Below are positions 1 to 5,435 of a stretch of 6,191 nt of DNA, one piece after another. The DNA is from an uncultured Prevotellaceae bacterium (GTDB lineage Bacteria > Bacteroidota > Bacteroidia > Bacteroidales > Bacteroidaceae). Position 1 is the stretch's first letter, and every line of letters begins with the position of its first letter. Position numbers and translations under genes: made by a program. The stretch is taken from contig CAMYYX010000098.1 of assembly GCA_947303695.1 (NCBI GenBank), positions 1 through 6,191 on the forward strand, written 5' to 3'. The notes beneath the pieces were generated by a model. It was not told where the DNA came from, searched no databases, and saw nothing but the letters and a program-made list of their open reading frames with translations.

Positions 1-58
1 TGCCGAGTAGTATCAGCAAAGCTGTGCTTTTCAGTAATTTGGAGAGTATATCCTTCAT
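1..58 (-). CDS. 5' end of a CDS cut by the left edge, possibly a second DUF4230-type protein
   Basis: An ATG at position 58 on the minus strand opens a frame of 19 codons that stays open to the window edge, reading MKDILSKLLKSTALLILLG. It starts 4 bp after the stop codon of the upstream DUF4230 gene, spacing typical of a co-transcribed pair. A short basic start followed by a hydrophobic run (roughly residues 12-19) looks like the beginning of a signal peptide or membrane anchor. DUF4230 genes often occur in tandem in Bacteroidota, so a second family member is a reasonable guess, but too little sequence is present to show it. The tight spacing is the main evidence that this is a real gene. Confidence 0.6.
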   Translation of the reverse strand, partial: MKDILSKLLKSTALLILLG

Positions 59-62
59 ATTT

Positions 63-674
63 CTAATTTATGATTGTACATCCTTCAAATCCTAAACTGA
101 GGGCCAGGGAGTTGAGGAGCGTTTGGGCGTTGTTCCTGATTTCGTGGCCTACGAGTTCCTGAAAATCTTCTTTCATCACAGCTTCGTAGGCTTGGGTGCG
201 GATTTTCTCAATGGTCTCATGACCTACATCGTCACGTAACCCTGTGGAGATACACACCACTTGGTCGTAATCCACATTCGAATCATACCCCGAATCGATA
301 ATCTTCGCTTCTGGCAGGGTGACTTCAATGATGTGAAGGCTGTCGTTCACTTTCACGTTTTCAAGCGTCATTTCGCGCAGATCATAGCCATATTTAATCT
401 TGATTTCAACTGGTACGATACATTTGCGGTCGCCATATTTCCATGTTGATGGGTCGGTGATGGACACATGCTCATGGAGACTGCTATCATAATAGGCAAT
501 CTTACGAATGGTCACTTCGGTCACCACCAAATCTGCTTCCTGCTTTATCGTCGACAAAATGGTTGCAGGTGTGGGGTGCTGAACCTCACTTCCCTTGTTG
601 AGAAACCAGCAAATGCTGATGATTGTGAGGAGGCAAATGACTGCTGTCAGAAAGATGATTGATCGTTTGTTCAT
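63..674 (-). CDS. DUF4230 family membrane-anchored protein
   Basis: The predicted protein has 203 residues. A basic N-terminus (MNKRS) is followed by one hydrophobic segment at about residues 6-25, so it is probably anchored in the inner membrane with the rest outside the cytoplasm. The body fits the DUF4230 family (recognised from memory): an early strand (DLVVTEVTIRKI), then a GDRKCIVPVEIKIKYGYDL block, an ITLPEAKI-like strand here reading IIEVTLPEAKIID, a helical part with IEKIRTQAYEAV, and a C-terminal LLNSLALSLGF segment. The biochemical function of DUF4230 is unknown. The frame could start at a TTG at 701, but that codon overlaps the best promoter -7 element (699-706), so the ATG at 674 is preferred. 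A second gene follows after 4 bp, and the gene is divergent from the histidine kinase. Confidence 0.85.
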   Translation of the reverse strand: MNKRSIIFLTAVICLLTIISICWFLNKGSEVQHPTPATILSTIKQEADLVVTEVTIRKIAYYDSSLHEHVSITDPSTWKYGDRKCIVPVEIKIKYGYDLREMTLENVKVNDSLHIIEVTLPEAKIIDSGYDSNVDYDQVVCISTGLRDDVGHETIEKIRTQAYEAVMKEDFQELVGHEIRNNAQTLLNSLALSLGFEGCTIIN

Positions 675-698
675 GAACTTATTTGCACTTTTATGATG

Positions 699-706
699 CA
701 AAAATA
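699..706 (-). promoter_or_regulatory. Putative -7 element of the DUF4230 gene
   Basis: The minus strand reads TATTTTTG, a full match to the Bacteroidota -7 consensus TAnnTTTG. It lies 25 bp before the ATG at 674. No TTTG is present 19-21 bp upstream, where the sequence is instead the GTTTAGC heptamer array. The element therefore rests on the -7 match and its position alone. Confidence 0.45.
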
Positions 707-712
707 CAAAAA

Positions 713-744
713 GTTTAGCGTTTAGTGTTTAGCGTTTAGCGTTT
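713..744. repeat. Heptamer tandem repeat, 4.5 copies of GTTTAGC
   Basis: Units lie at 713-719, 720-726, 727-733 and 734-740 with a partial copy at 741-744. The second unit ends in T instead of C and the others are identical. The array sits between two divergent promoters, immediately upstream of the DUF4230 -7 element, and a T-rich run follows. It covers the place where the -33 box of that promoter would lie, so changes in copy number could affect expression; that is inference. Confidence 0.85.
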
Positions 745-780
745 TTTTCTTTTTTCATGATTCTCTATTCACTTTTTTCG

Positions 781-788
781 TATCTTTG
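781..788 (+). promoter_or_regulatory. Putative -7 element of the histidine kinase gene
   Basis: The sequence TATCTTTG fully matches TAnnTTTG and lies 76 bp before the kinase ATG, predicting a leader of roughly 70 nt. No clear TTTG -33 box is found 19-21 bp upstream. Within the predicted leader, GTATGAT (793-799) can pair with ATCATAC (846-852). Confidence 0.55.
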
Positions 789-864
789 CGCTGTATGATG
801 GACTAAAAAGACGTGTTTTTGACAACAAAGACAATAAATCTGTATATCATACGTTTATTGTAGC

Positions 865-2046
865 ATGAAGTGGTTCGAACGCATAAAGAATGTAAAACTA
901 TTGCTGATTATCGTGGCAATCATCATTGCCATCGCTTCGTTGTTGACTTCCAAGTACTTGATTGATGATTTGAAGAAGGAGGAGTTGAACAAGATGGAGG
1001 TCTGGGCGGAAGCGATGCGTTCGTTGAACCAGGCTGACGAGAATACCGACATCAATCTGGTGTTGAAAGTGCTGAATGGCAATAACACCATTCCTGTAGT
1101 CGTTCTCGATAAAGATGGCGATGTGCAGACCTCACGAAATCTGGGCAAGGCGTTTAAGGCTGACGAAGACTCGATTCCTGAGATCAAGCAAATGGCAAAA
1201 GGAATGAAGCAAGCAGGTCAGACCATTCGTATTGACCTCGATGAGGCTGACGACTACATCGAAATCTGCTATGACGAATCGCTCATGCTGAAGCGTCTGG
1301 CTGTCTATCCTTATATACAATTAGGAGTTGTGGTCATCTTTGTCTTGGTAGCGCTCTTTGCTTTGTTTGCATCGATGAAAGCCGAGCAGAATAAGGTGTG
1401 GGTAGGACTCTCGAAGGAGACGGCTCATCAGCTGGGCACACCTATATCGTCTTTGACCGCATGGACAGAGGTGCTTCGCGAAACCTATCCTGATGATGAG
1501 ATGTTGCCTGAGATGGAGAAAGATGTGCGACGCTTGGAACGTATCGCTGAACGTTTCTCCAAGATTGGTTCTATTCCTGAACCCAAGGAGGTGGATGTGA
1601 AGAGTGTCATCAGTCGAGTGATTGAGTATATGGCTCGTCGAACATCCAACAAGGTGATCATTCAAACACACTTCCCAGAACAACGTGTTGAGGCGAAAAT
1701 GGTTGCTTCGCTTTTTGAGTGGGTGTTGGAGAACCTATGCAAGAATGCGGTAGATGCGATGAATGGAACAGGACGTATCGACCTCTACCTGCAGGATTGG
1801 GGCGATATGATTGTGTTGGAGGTTGCCGATACCGGTAAGGGTATGCCTAAGAGTCATTTCAATTCTGTCTTCAAGCCCGGATTTACCACGAAAGCTCGTG
1901 GATGGGGACTTGGACTTTCATTAGCAAAACGTATCGTTGAGGAGTATCACAAGGGCAAGATATTCGTCAAGTCTTCTGAGGTGGGGAAGGGTACTACTTT
2001 CCGCATCGAATTGCCCAAAGGCCTGCAAACGTCAGTAATCCGTTAA
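865..2046 (+). CDS. Membrane-bound sensor histidine kinase (orphan)
   Basis: This 393-residue two-component sensor autophosphorylates on a histidine and passes the phosphate to a response regulator. A first transmembrane helix (about residues 11-30) and a second (about 152-171) flank an extracytoplasmic sensor region of about 120 residues. No HAMP or PAS domain is evident. The H-box lies at 184-197 (KETAHQLGTPISSL) with the predicted phospho-acceptor His188. The ATPase domain has the N-box ENLCKNAVDAM (289-299), the G1 box DTGKGM (322-327), an F-box region near FKPGFTTK, and the G2 box GWGLGLSLAKRI (346-357). The residue after the histidine is Gln instead of the usual Glu or Asp; this HQLGTP form recurs in a Bacteroidota kinase group as I recall it. 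No response regulator gene is visible in the window, so partner and signal are unknown. The last 53 bp overlap the end of the convergent symporter gene. Confidence 0.93.
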   Translation: MKWFERIKNVKLLLIIVAIIIAIASLLTSKYLIDDLKKEELNKMEVWAEAMRSLNQADENTDINLVLKVLNGNNTIPVVVLDKDGDVQTSRNLGKAFKADEDSIPEIKQMAKGMKQAGQTIRIDLDEADDYIEICYDESLMLKRLAVYPYIQLGVVVIFVLVALFALFASMKAEQNKVWVGLSKETAHQLGTPISSLTAWTEVLRETYPDDEMLPEMEKDVRRLERIAERFSKIGSIPEPKEVDVKSVISRVIEYMARRTSNKVIIQTHFPEQRVEAKMVASLFEWVLENLCKNAVDAMNGTGRIDLYLQDWGDMIVLEVADTGKGMPKSHFNSVFKPGFTTKARGWGLGLSLAKRIVEEYHKGKIFVKSSEVGKGTTFRIELPKGLQTSVIR

Positions 2047-3403
2047 ACATCAGCATCTCGTAGCCGAACTTGTAGCCGGTCAGCCTGAAGGTGACTTCAT
2101 CGATTGCGTAGCAGATAATAGGTGAGGCGATTGCTACGTAGGGCACCCATTTCTCTTTCACCTTCCATTTGGTCATCATGCCAAATGCAAACAATCCCAG
2201 AAGTGGTCCGTAGGTATAGCTGACGAGCGTATAAATCAGGTCCATCACGCTTCCGCTACCTAAGGCATTAAAGGCCAATGTGCATAGCAGGAAGGCAATC
2301 ATCATAAAAAGGTGTACACGTTTTCTGGTTTTCTCATCCTTTTCTTGCTGCAGGATGTCCACACAGTAGGTTGTGGTAAGGGCGGTCATCGATGAGTCCG
2401 CACTTGAAAAGGCACTCGCAACGATACCGATTCCAAAACAAATCATCGCCACTTGCCCTATTGTGCCCGACATCACGATGTCTGCCAGCAAGGCATCTCC
2501 TTTGGCAGGAACCTCCATTCCCAACTGACCATAAAGCATCAGCAGTAGGATGCCTAACCCTAAGAATAACAGGTTGATGGGGACGAACATCACACCATAG
2601 GTACACATGTCTTTCTGCGCATCCTTTAGCGTCTTGCAGGTCAGGTTCTTCTGCATCATATCCTGGTCCAGTCCCGTCATCACAATCACCACGAACACGC
2701 CGCTTAGGAACTGCTTCCAGAAGTTCTGTTTCGAAGCCCAGTCGCCAAACTCGAATAATTGTGCGTGAGGGTCGTTCCATACGGCTGTAACCGCTTCTGC
2801 GGCCGTGAGGTCCAGCATCGAGCACACTTTCACCATGATGATGCAGAGCGCCAGAATCAGGATGAAGGTCTGCAACGCATCAGTCCATACCAAAGTGCGG
2901 ATTCCGCTACGGCGTGTGTAAATCCATATAAACACCAGGGTGATGATGGCTGTAACGGTATAGGGGATGCCGTAATGGTCGGCTATGCAGGTTTGCAGAA
3001 TCTGCACCACTACGTAGAACTTCGCTGCAGCACCCAGTAGTTTGGAGATGATGAAGAACCACGATCCCGTCTTGTAACTGGTTGTGCCAAATCGATGGTT
3101 CAAATAGGTGTAGATGGATGTAAGGTTGTATTTGTAGTAGAGGGGAAGCAATACAAACGCTACGATGATGTATCCCACAATAAAACCCAGACACATCTGT
3201 AGGTAAGTCATGTTGGTCGTCATCACCCATCCTGGGACACCAATGAAGGTCAGTCCGCTGATGGATGCTCCAATCATTCCGAACGCTACAAGTGGCCAGG
3301 GCGATTTGCGTTCTCCACGAAAGAATGCCTCATTGCTGCCCTTACCCGTCAAACGGGACACAATCAGCAACACAGCGAAATATATCAGTAGACCAATTAA
3401 CAT
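1994..3403 (-). CDS. Sodium:solute symporter (SSS/SLC5 family)
   Basis: This 469-residue, strongly hydrophobic polytopic inner-membrane protein would couple sodium influx to uptake of an unidentified solute. Family features include the early GASISGLTFIGVPG block (about residues 45-58, first core helix), the GLDQDMMQKNL segment (about 244-254), and the serine-rich SSADSSMTAL segment (about 334-343), which corresponds to the helix carrying the Na2-site serines in SSS transporters. About 12-13 membrane segments can be read, and the length is normal or slightly short for the family. The ATG at 3403 is preferred over the TTG directly before it at 3406. The gene starts 3 nt after the cca stop codon, so it is probably co-transcribed and translationally coupled. 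The last 17 codons plus the stop lie over the 3' end of the histidine kinase gene. The substrate cannot be predicted from this sequence. Confidence 0.92.
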   Translation of the reverse strand: MLIGLLIYFAVLLIVSRLTGKGSNEAFFRGERKSPWPLVAFGMIGASISGLTFIGVPGWVMTTNMTYLQMCLGFIVGYIIVAFVLLPLYYKYNLTSIYTYLNHRFGTTSYKTGSWFFIISKLLGAAAKFYVVVQILQTCIADHYGIPYTVTAIITLVFIWIYTRRSGIRTLVWTDALQTFILILALCIIMVKVCSMLDLTAAEAVTAVWNDPHAQLFEFGDWASKQNFWKQFLSGVFVVIVMTGLDQDMMQKNLTCKTLKDAQKDMCTYGVMFVPINLLFLGLGILLLMLYGQLGMEVPAKGDALLADIVMSGTIGQVAMICFGIGIVASAFSSADSSMTALTTTYCVDILQQEKDEKTRKRVHLFMMIAFLLCTLAFNALGSGSVMDLIYTLVSYTYGPLLGLFAFGMMTKWKVKEKWVPYVAIASPIICYAIDEVTFRLTGYKFGYEMLMFNGLLTFAGLWAIRCGK

Positions 3404-3406
3404 CAA

Positions 3407-4960
3407 TTATGCATTATGAATTGAATGAAGGAACTCCACGCACGCATCGTGCTCATTCGGAATCTCCCCGTCCAGAATGGCCTCCTTCATGGCATTCTTC
3501 AGGATGCCTACCTCACGACTTGGTGGCAGGTTGAACATCTGCATGATTTCATCGCCATCTACAGCGAACTTCATGTTGCGGATGCGGTCTTTCTCTTCGA
3601 TGGCTACAAGCTTCTCTTTCACCAATGCAAAGTTCTGACGGAATTGTTTCTTGCGTTCCTCGTTCTTTGACGTGATGTCGGCATTACACAGCAGCATCAG
3701 GTCATCGATGTCGTCCCCAGCTTCGAACAACAGGCGTCGTACGGCCGAGTCAGTCACCTCATCGTCAGCGATAGCAATAGGTCGCATGTGCAGACCTACC
3801 AGCTTCTCCACATACTTCATCTTCTCGTTCATCGGCAGCTTCATCCTGCGGAATATCGGAGCCACCATCTTCTCACCGATGTAGTTATGGTTGTGGAACG
3901 TCCATCCCTGCACATTATCCCACCGCTTGCTCTTCGGTTTCCCGATATCGTGGAGCAAGGCTGCCCATCTCAACCATAATATATGTTCCTTCTCATCCGG
4001 CCATCTCTCGTCTGCATTCCTGCACTCCTGCACTCCTGTCACTTTCGCTACATTATCCAATACCTCTAATGTGTGGTAGAAATTGTCCTTGTGGGCACGT
4101 CCGTTCCGAGTTTCCACCCCTTCCAGCGCATACAGTTCGGGGAAGATGATTTCCAACAGTCCGCAACGTTCCAGGTCGATGAAACCTTTCGAAGGAGTAG
4201 GCGAGAGGATGATTTTGTTCAGTTCCTCTGCAATTCGTTCGCCCGATATGATGCGGATGCGTTCCTTATTGCGCTCGAGTGCTTCGAAGGTCTCGTCCTC
4301 AATGAAGAAATTCAGCTGAGTGGCAAACCTGATGCAACGCATCATCCTCAGCGGGTCGTCGCTGAAGGTGATGTCCGGGTCGAGTGGGGTAGCGATGATG
4401 CCATCCTCCAAGTCGTACAGTCCGTCGAAGGGGTCCACCAACTCACCAAACCTATTCCCATTCAGACACAACGCCATCGCGTTGATGGTGAAGTCCCTGC
4501 GGTTCTGGTCGTCCTCAATCGTACCGTTCTCCACCACAGGCTTCCTCGAATCGTGGCTATAACTCTCTTTCCGAGCACCCACGAATTCAATCTCGAGCTC
4601 TTGAACTCCTTGAACACCTTGAACTCTTTGAACTTTTATCTGCGCTGTTCCAAAGTTCTTGAAAACAGACAAATGAGCACCTTTCCCCAGCTTCCGTTTC
4701 ACCGCTTCAGCCATCATGCAACCAATCGGCCCTCTCTCTTGAACCTTTTGAACTTCTTGAACCCCTTGAACTCCCTCCCTTTTAGGGGGAGCAATCACTA
4801 CCACATCTATATCGTTGCTTGGCCGTTCTAGGAACAGGTCGCGCACATATCCACCAATCACATAACACTCCAGTCCGAGTTCGTCAGCCGTCTCAGAAAT
4901 CAAATGAAATATGTCTTTATCGAGGGCTTGCCTCAACTCTTCGTCAGTCAGTAACTTCAT
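3407..4960 (-). CDS. cca: CCA tRNA nucleotidyltransferase with C-terminal HD domain
   Basis: This cytoplasmic enzyme (517 residues) adds or repairs the 3' CCA end of tRNAs from CTP and ATP. Class II nucleotidyltransferase motifs are clear: GGYVRD at 36-41, the metal-binding DID at 50-52, RRDFTINA at 154-161, DPLRMMRCIRFA at 202-213 and GERIAEELNKI at 240-250. The C-terminal half carries an HD phosphohydrolase-type domain with HDIGKP at 337-342. All key residues seem intact. Three insertions relative to homologues as I remember them fall in loops: GVQGVQEVQKVQ (63-74), KVQRVQGVQGVQ (109-120), and a TGVQECRNADERW-type segment (about 308-325). Each is encoded by a short DNA tandem repeat in frame, making this protein longer than the roughly 470-480 residues expected. 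The ATG at 4960 sits just downstream of a good promoter, and the symporter gene follows in the same operon. Confidence 0.95.
   Translation of the reverse strand: MKLLTDEELRQALDKDIFHLISETADELGLECYVIGGYVRDLFLERPSNDIDVVVIAPPKREGVQGVQEVQKVQERGPIGCMMAEAVKRKLGKGAHLSVFKNFGTAQIKVQRVQGVQGVQELEIEFVGARKESYSHDSRKPVVENGTIEDDQNRRDFTINAMALCLNGNRFGELVDPFDGLYDLEDGIIATPLDPDITFSDDPLRMMRCIRFATQLNFFIEDETFEALERNKERIRIISGERIAEELNKIILSPTPSKGFIDLERCGLLEIIFPELYALEGVETRNGRAHKDNFYHTLEVLDNVAKVTGVQECRNADERWPDEKEHILWLRWAALLHDIGKPKSKRWDNVQGWTFHNHNYIGEKMVAPIFRRMKLPMNEKMKYVEKLVGLHMRPIAIADDEVTDSAVRRLLFEAGDDIDDLMLLCNADITSKNEERKKQFRQNFALVKEKLVAIEEKDRIRNMKFAVDGDEIMQMFNLPPSREVGILKNAMKEAILDGEIPNEHDACVEFLHSIHNA
4013..4036 (-). repeat. 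8-bp tandem repeat inside cca, 3 copies of GGAGTGCA
   Basis: On the minus strand, GGAGTGCA occurs at 4036-4029 and 4028-4021, followed by GGAATGCA at 4020-4013. Three 8-bp units make 24 bp, so the reading frame is kept although each unit is read in a different frame. It encodes GVQECRNA (residues 309-316), just before the HD-domain motif RWAALLHDIGKP. Confidence 0.8.
4601..4636 (-). repeat. 9-bp tandem repeat inside cca, 4 copies encoding (xVQ)4, second array
   Basis: Four contiguous 9-bp units of the form NNNGTTCAA on the minus strand encode KVQ, RVQ, GVQ and GVQ (residues 109-120). The insertion lies between the strand TAQIK and the strand ELEIEFVGAR of the nucleotidyltransferase head, most likely in a hairpin turn. 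It uses the same unit as the array at 4739-4774, about 100 bp away. Confidence 0.9.
4739..4774 (-). repeat. 9-bp tandem repeat inside cca, 4 copies encoding (xVQ)4, first array
   Basis: Four contiguous units NNNGTTCAA on the minus strand encode GVQ, GVQ, EVQ and KVQ (residues 63-74). They sit just after the catalytic DID strand and before the helix starting GPIGCMMAEAVKRK, a place where homologues have only a short turn as I recall. The constant GTTCAA half and variable first codon are shared with the second array. Confidence 0.9.
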
Positions 4961-4976
4961 AACTTTTGCAAAGTTA
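4960..4976. promoter_or_regulatory. Inverted repeat overlapping the cca -7 element and start codon
   Basis: TAACTTT (4960-4966) and AAAGTTA (4970-4976) form perfect 7-bp arms around a 3-bp centre TGC. One arm is the -7 box and the other reaches the first base of the start codon. It could be an operator or a chance consequence of the AT-rich promoter; no regulator is identified. Confidence 0.35.
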
Positions 4977-4999
4977 CGAAAAGTTTCGCTTCGCGCAAA
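4969..4999 (-). promoter_or_regulatory. Promoter of the cca-symporter operon
   Basis: The minus strand reads TTTG (4999-4996), 19 bp, then TAACTTTG (4976-4969), an excellent match to the Bacteroidota consensus TTTG-N19-TAnnTTTG. The -7 element ends only 8 bp before the ATG at 4960, so the predicted transcript has a leader of only a few nucleotides. The -7 element is also one arm of a 7-bp inverted repeat (4960-4976). Confidence 0.7.
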
Positions 5000-5069
5000 A
5001 TGCTACGCTTCGAAAAAACAAATACATTGGTTATTTGGCTCAGCTTAAACGCATTTTTGTAAGTTTCAT

Positions 5070-5160
5070 GGCCTACTTTAGCCATACCGTTCCCATACTA
5101 TAGGCATACTATAGCTTTACAGAATCCGTTTAAATCTCCCTTAAAGATAGACTAGGAGAT
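5070..5160. repeat. Degenerate 11-bp-phased repeat region upstream of the GGTA array
   Basis: Read in 11-bp steps from 5070, successive units begin with similar C/G-rich starts and AT-rich ends, for example GGCCTACTTTA, GCCATACCGTT, CCCATACTATA and GGCATACTATA. The clearest part is the perfect pair CATACTATAG at 5094-5103 and 5105-5114, spaced exactly 11 bp apart. Later units (from 5114) are much weaker, and the last step before 5161 is 14 bp. The pair is certain; the wider phasing is interpretation. Confidence 0.5.
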
Positions 5161-5270
5161 CTCCCTTGGTACTCCCTTGGTACCCTAGCGGTATCTAGGC
5201 GGTACCTCCTCGGTACCCTAGAGTTGGTATAGAGTTGGTATAGACTTGGTATAGAGTTGGTATAGGGTCG
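5161..5270. repeat. Tandem array of 11-bp units ending in GGTA
   Basis: Nine GGTA tetramers end at 5171, 5182, 5193, 5204, 5215, 5229, 5240, 5251 and 5262. All steps are 11 bp except one of 14 bp. The first two units are identical (CTCCCTTGGTA), the middle three vary, and the last three are TAGAGTTGGTA, TAGACTTGGTA and TAGAGTTGGTA. The period is not a multiple of three and no plausible gene covers it, so it is non-coding. Several GGTACC palindromes and CTAG words occur inside, and 5194-5220 can fold back on itself. The function is unknown. Confidence 0.9.
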
Positions 5271-5303
5271 TTCGTGGTTTGCATTTGATGAGGCTTTTGA
5301 TAG

Positions 5304-5324
5304 TATCTTTACTTAGTAAAGATA
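5304..5324. repeat. Perfect 9-bp inverted repeat
   Basis: TATCTTTAC and GTAAAGATA are perfect complements around a 3-base loop TTA. On the plus strand the stem is followed by GTTTTT, giving a weak terminator look, but the stem is AT-rich and no plus-strand gene precedes it. On the minus strand it lies downstream of the secreted protein gene and could act as a secondary terminator. The left arm also resembles a -7 element (7 of 8 positions). Confidence 0.5.
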
Positions 5325-5351
5325 GTTTTTATGGATGATGGGTTGTTTTTC

Positions 5352-5420
5352 CTATATATGATGTGGCAACTAAGAAGTCCCGACCTGCTGGTGCAAGCCG
5401 GGACTTGTTGGTATATATAG
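5352..5420 (-). terminator. Nested inverted repeat downstream of the secreted repeat protein gene, possible terminator
   Basis: The core stem pairs AAGTCCCG (5375-5382) with CGGGACTT (5399-5406) across a 16-base loop. It extends by CAAC/GTTG (5367-5370 with 5407-5410) past a 4-base bulge, and again by CTATATAT/ATATATAG (5352-5359 with 5413-5420). It begins 15 bp after the stop codon of the minus-strand gene, where a terminator is expected. There is no proper T-run after the stem on either strand, so a structured non-coding RNA or processing site remains possible. Confidence 0.5.
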
Positions 5421-5435
5421 TAGGAGAGATTGTGA

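Larger units (their letters stand above)
4977..5435. other. Gene-free interval between the cca promoter and the secreted repeat protein gene
   Basis: No credible coding region is found here on either strand. The interval contains the cca -33 box, two CGCTTCG direct repeats near 4986 and 5015, the 11-bp repeat region (5070-5270), a perfect 9-bp inverted repeat (5304-5324), and a larger nested inverted repeat (5352-5420). The short open frames that cross it are broken up by repeats whose period does not fit codons. Confidence 0.7.

Noticed and set aside
675..701. TTG start at 701 for the DUF4230 gene
   Set aside because: It would place the start codon inside the TATTTTTG promoter element, and the ATG at 674 gives a normal membrane anchor.
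2334..2825. 163-codon minus-strand frame inside the symporter gene
   Set aside because: It overlaps the symporter in another frame, has low-complexity Arg/Gly-rich composition and no family resemblance.
4073..4831. 252-codon open frame on the plus strand antisense to cca
   Set aside because: It is the reverse-strand shadow of a well-supported cca gene, has no recognisable domain, and owes its LNSLN runs to the 9-bp repeats read backwards.
5161..5270. GGTA array as a CRISPR or iteron-type replication origin
   Set aside because: Units are only 11 bp with 7-bp variable parts, far too short for CRISPR repeats and spacers, and no cas or replication initiator gene or DnaA-box cluster is visible nearby.
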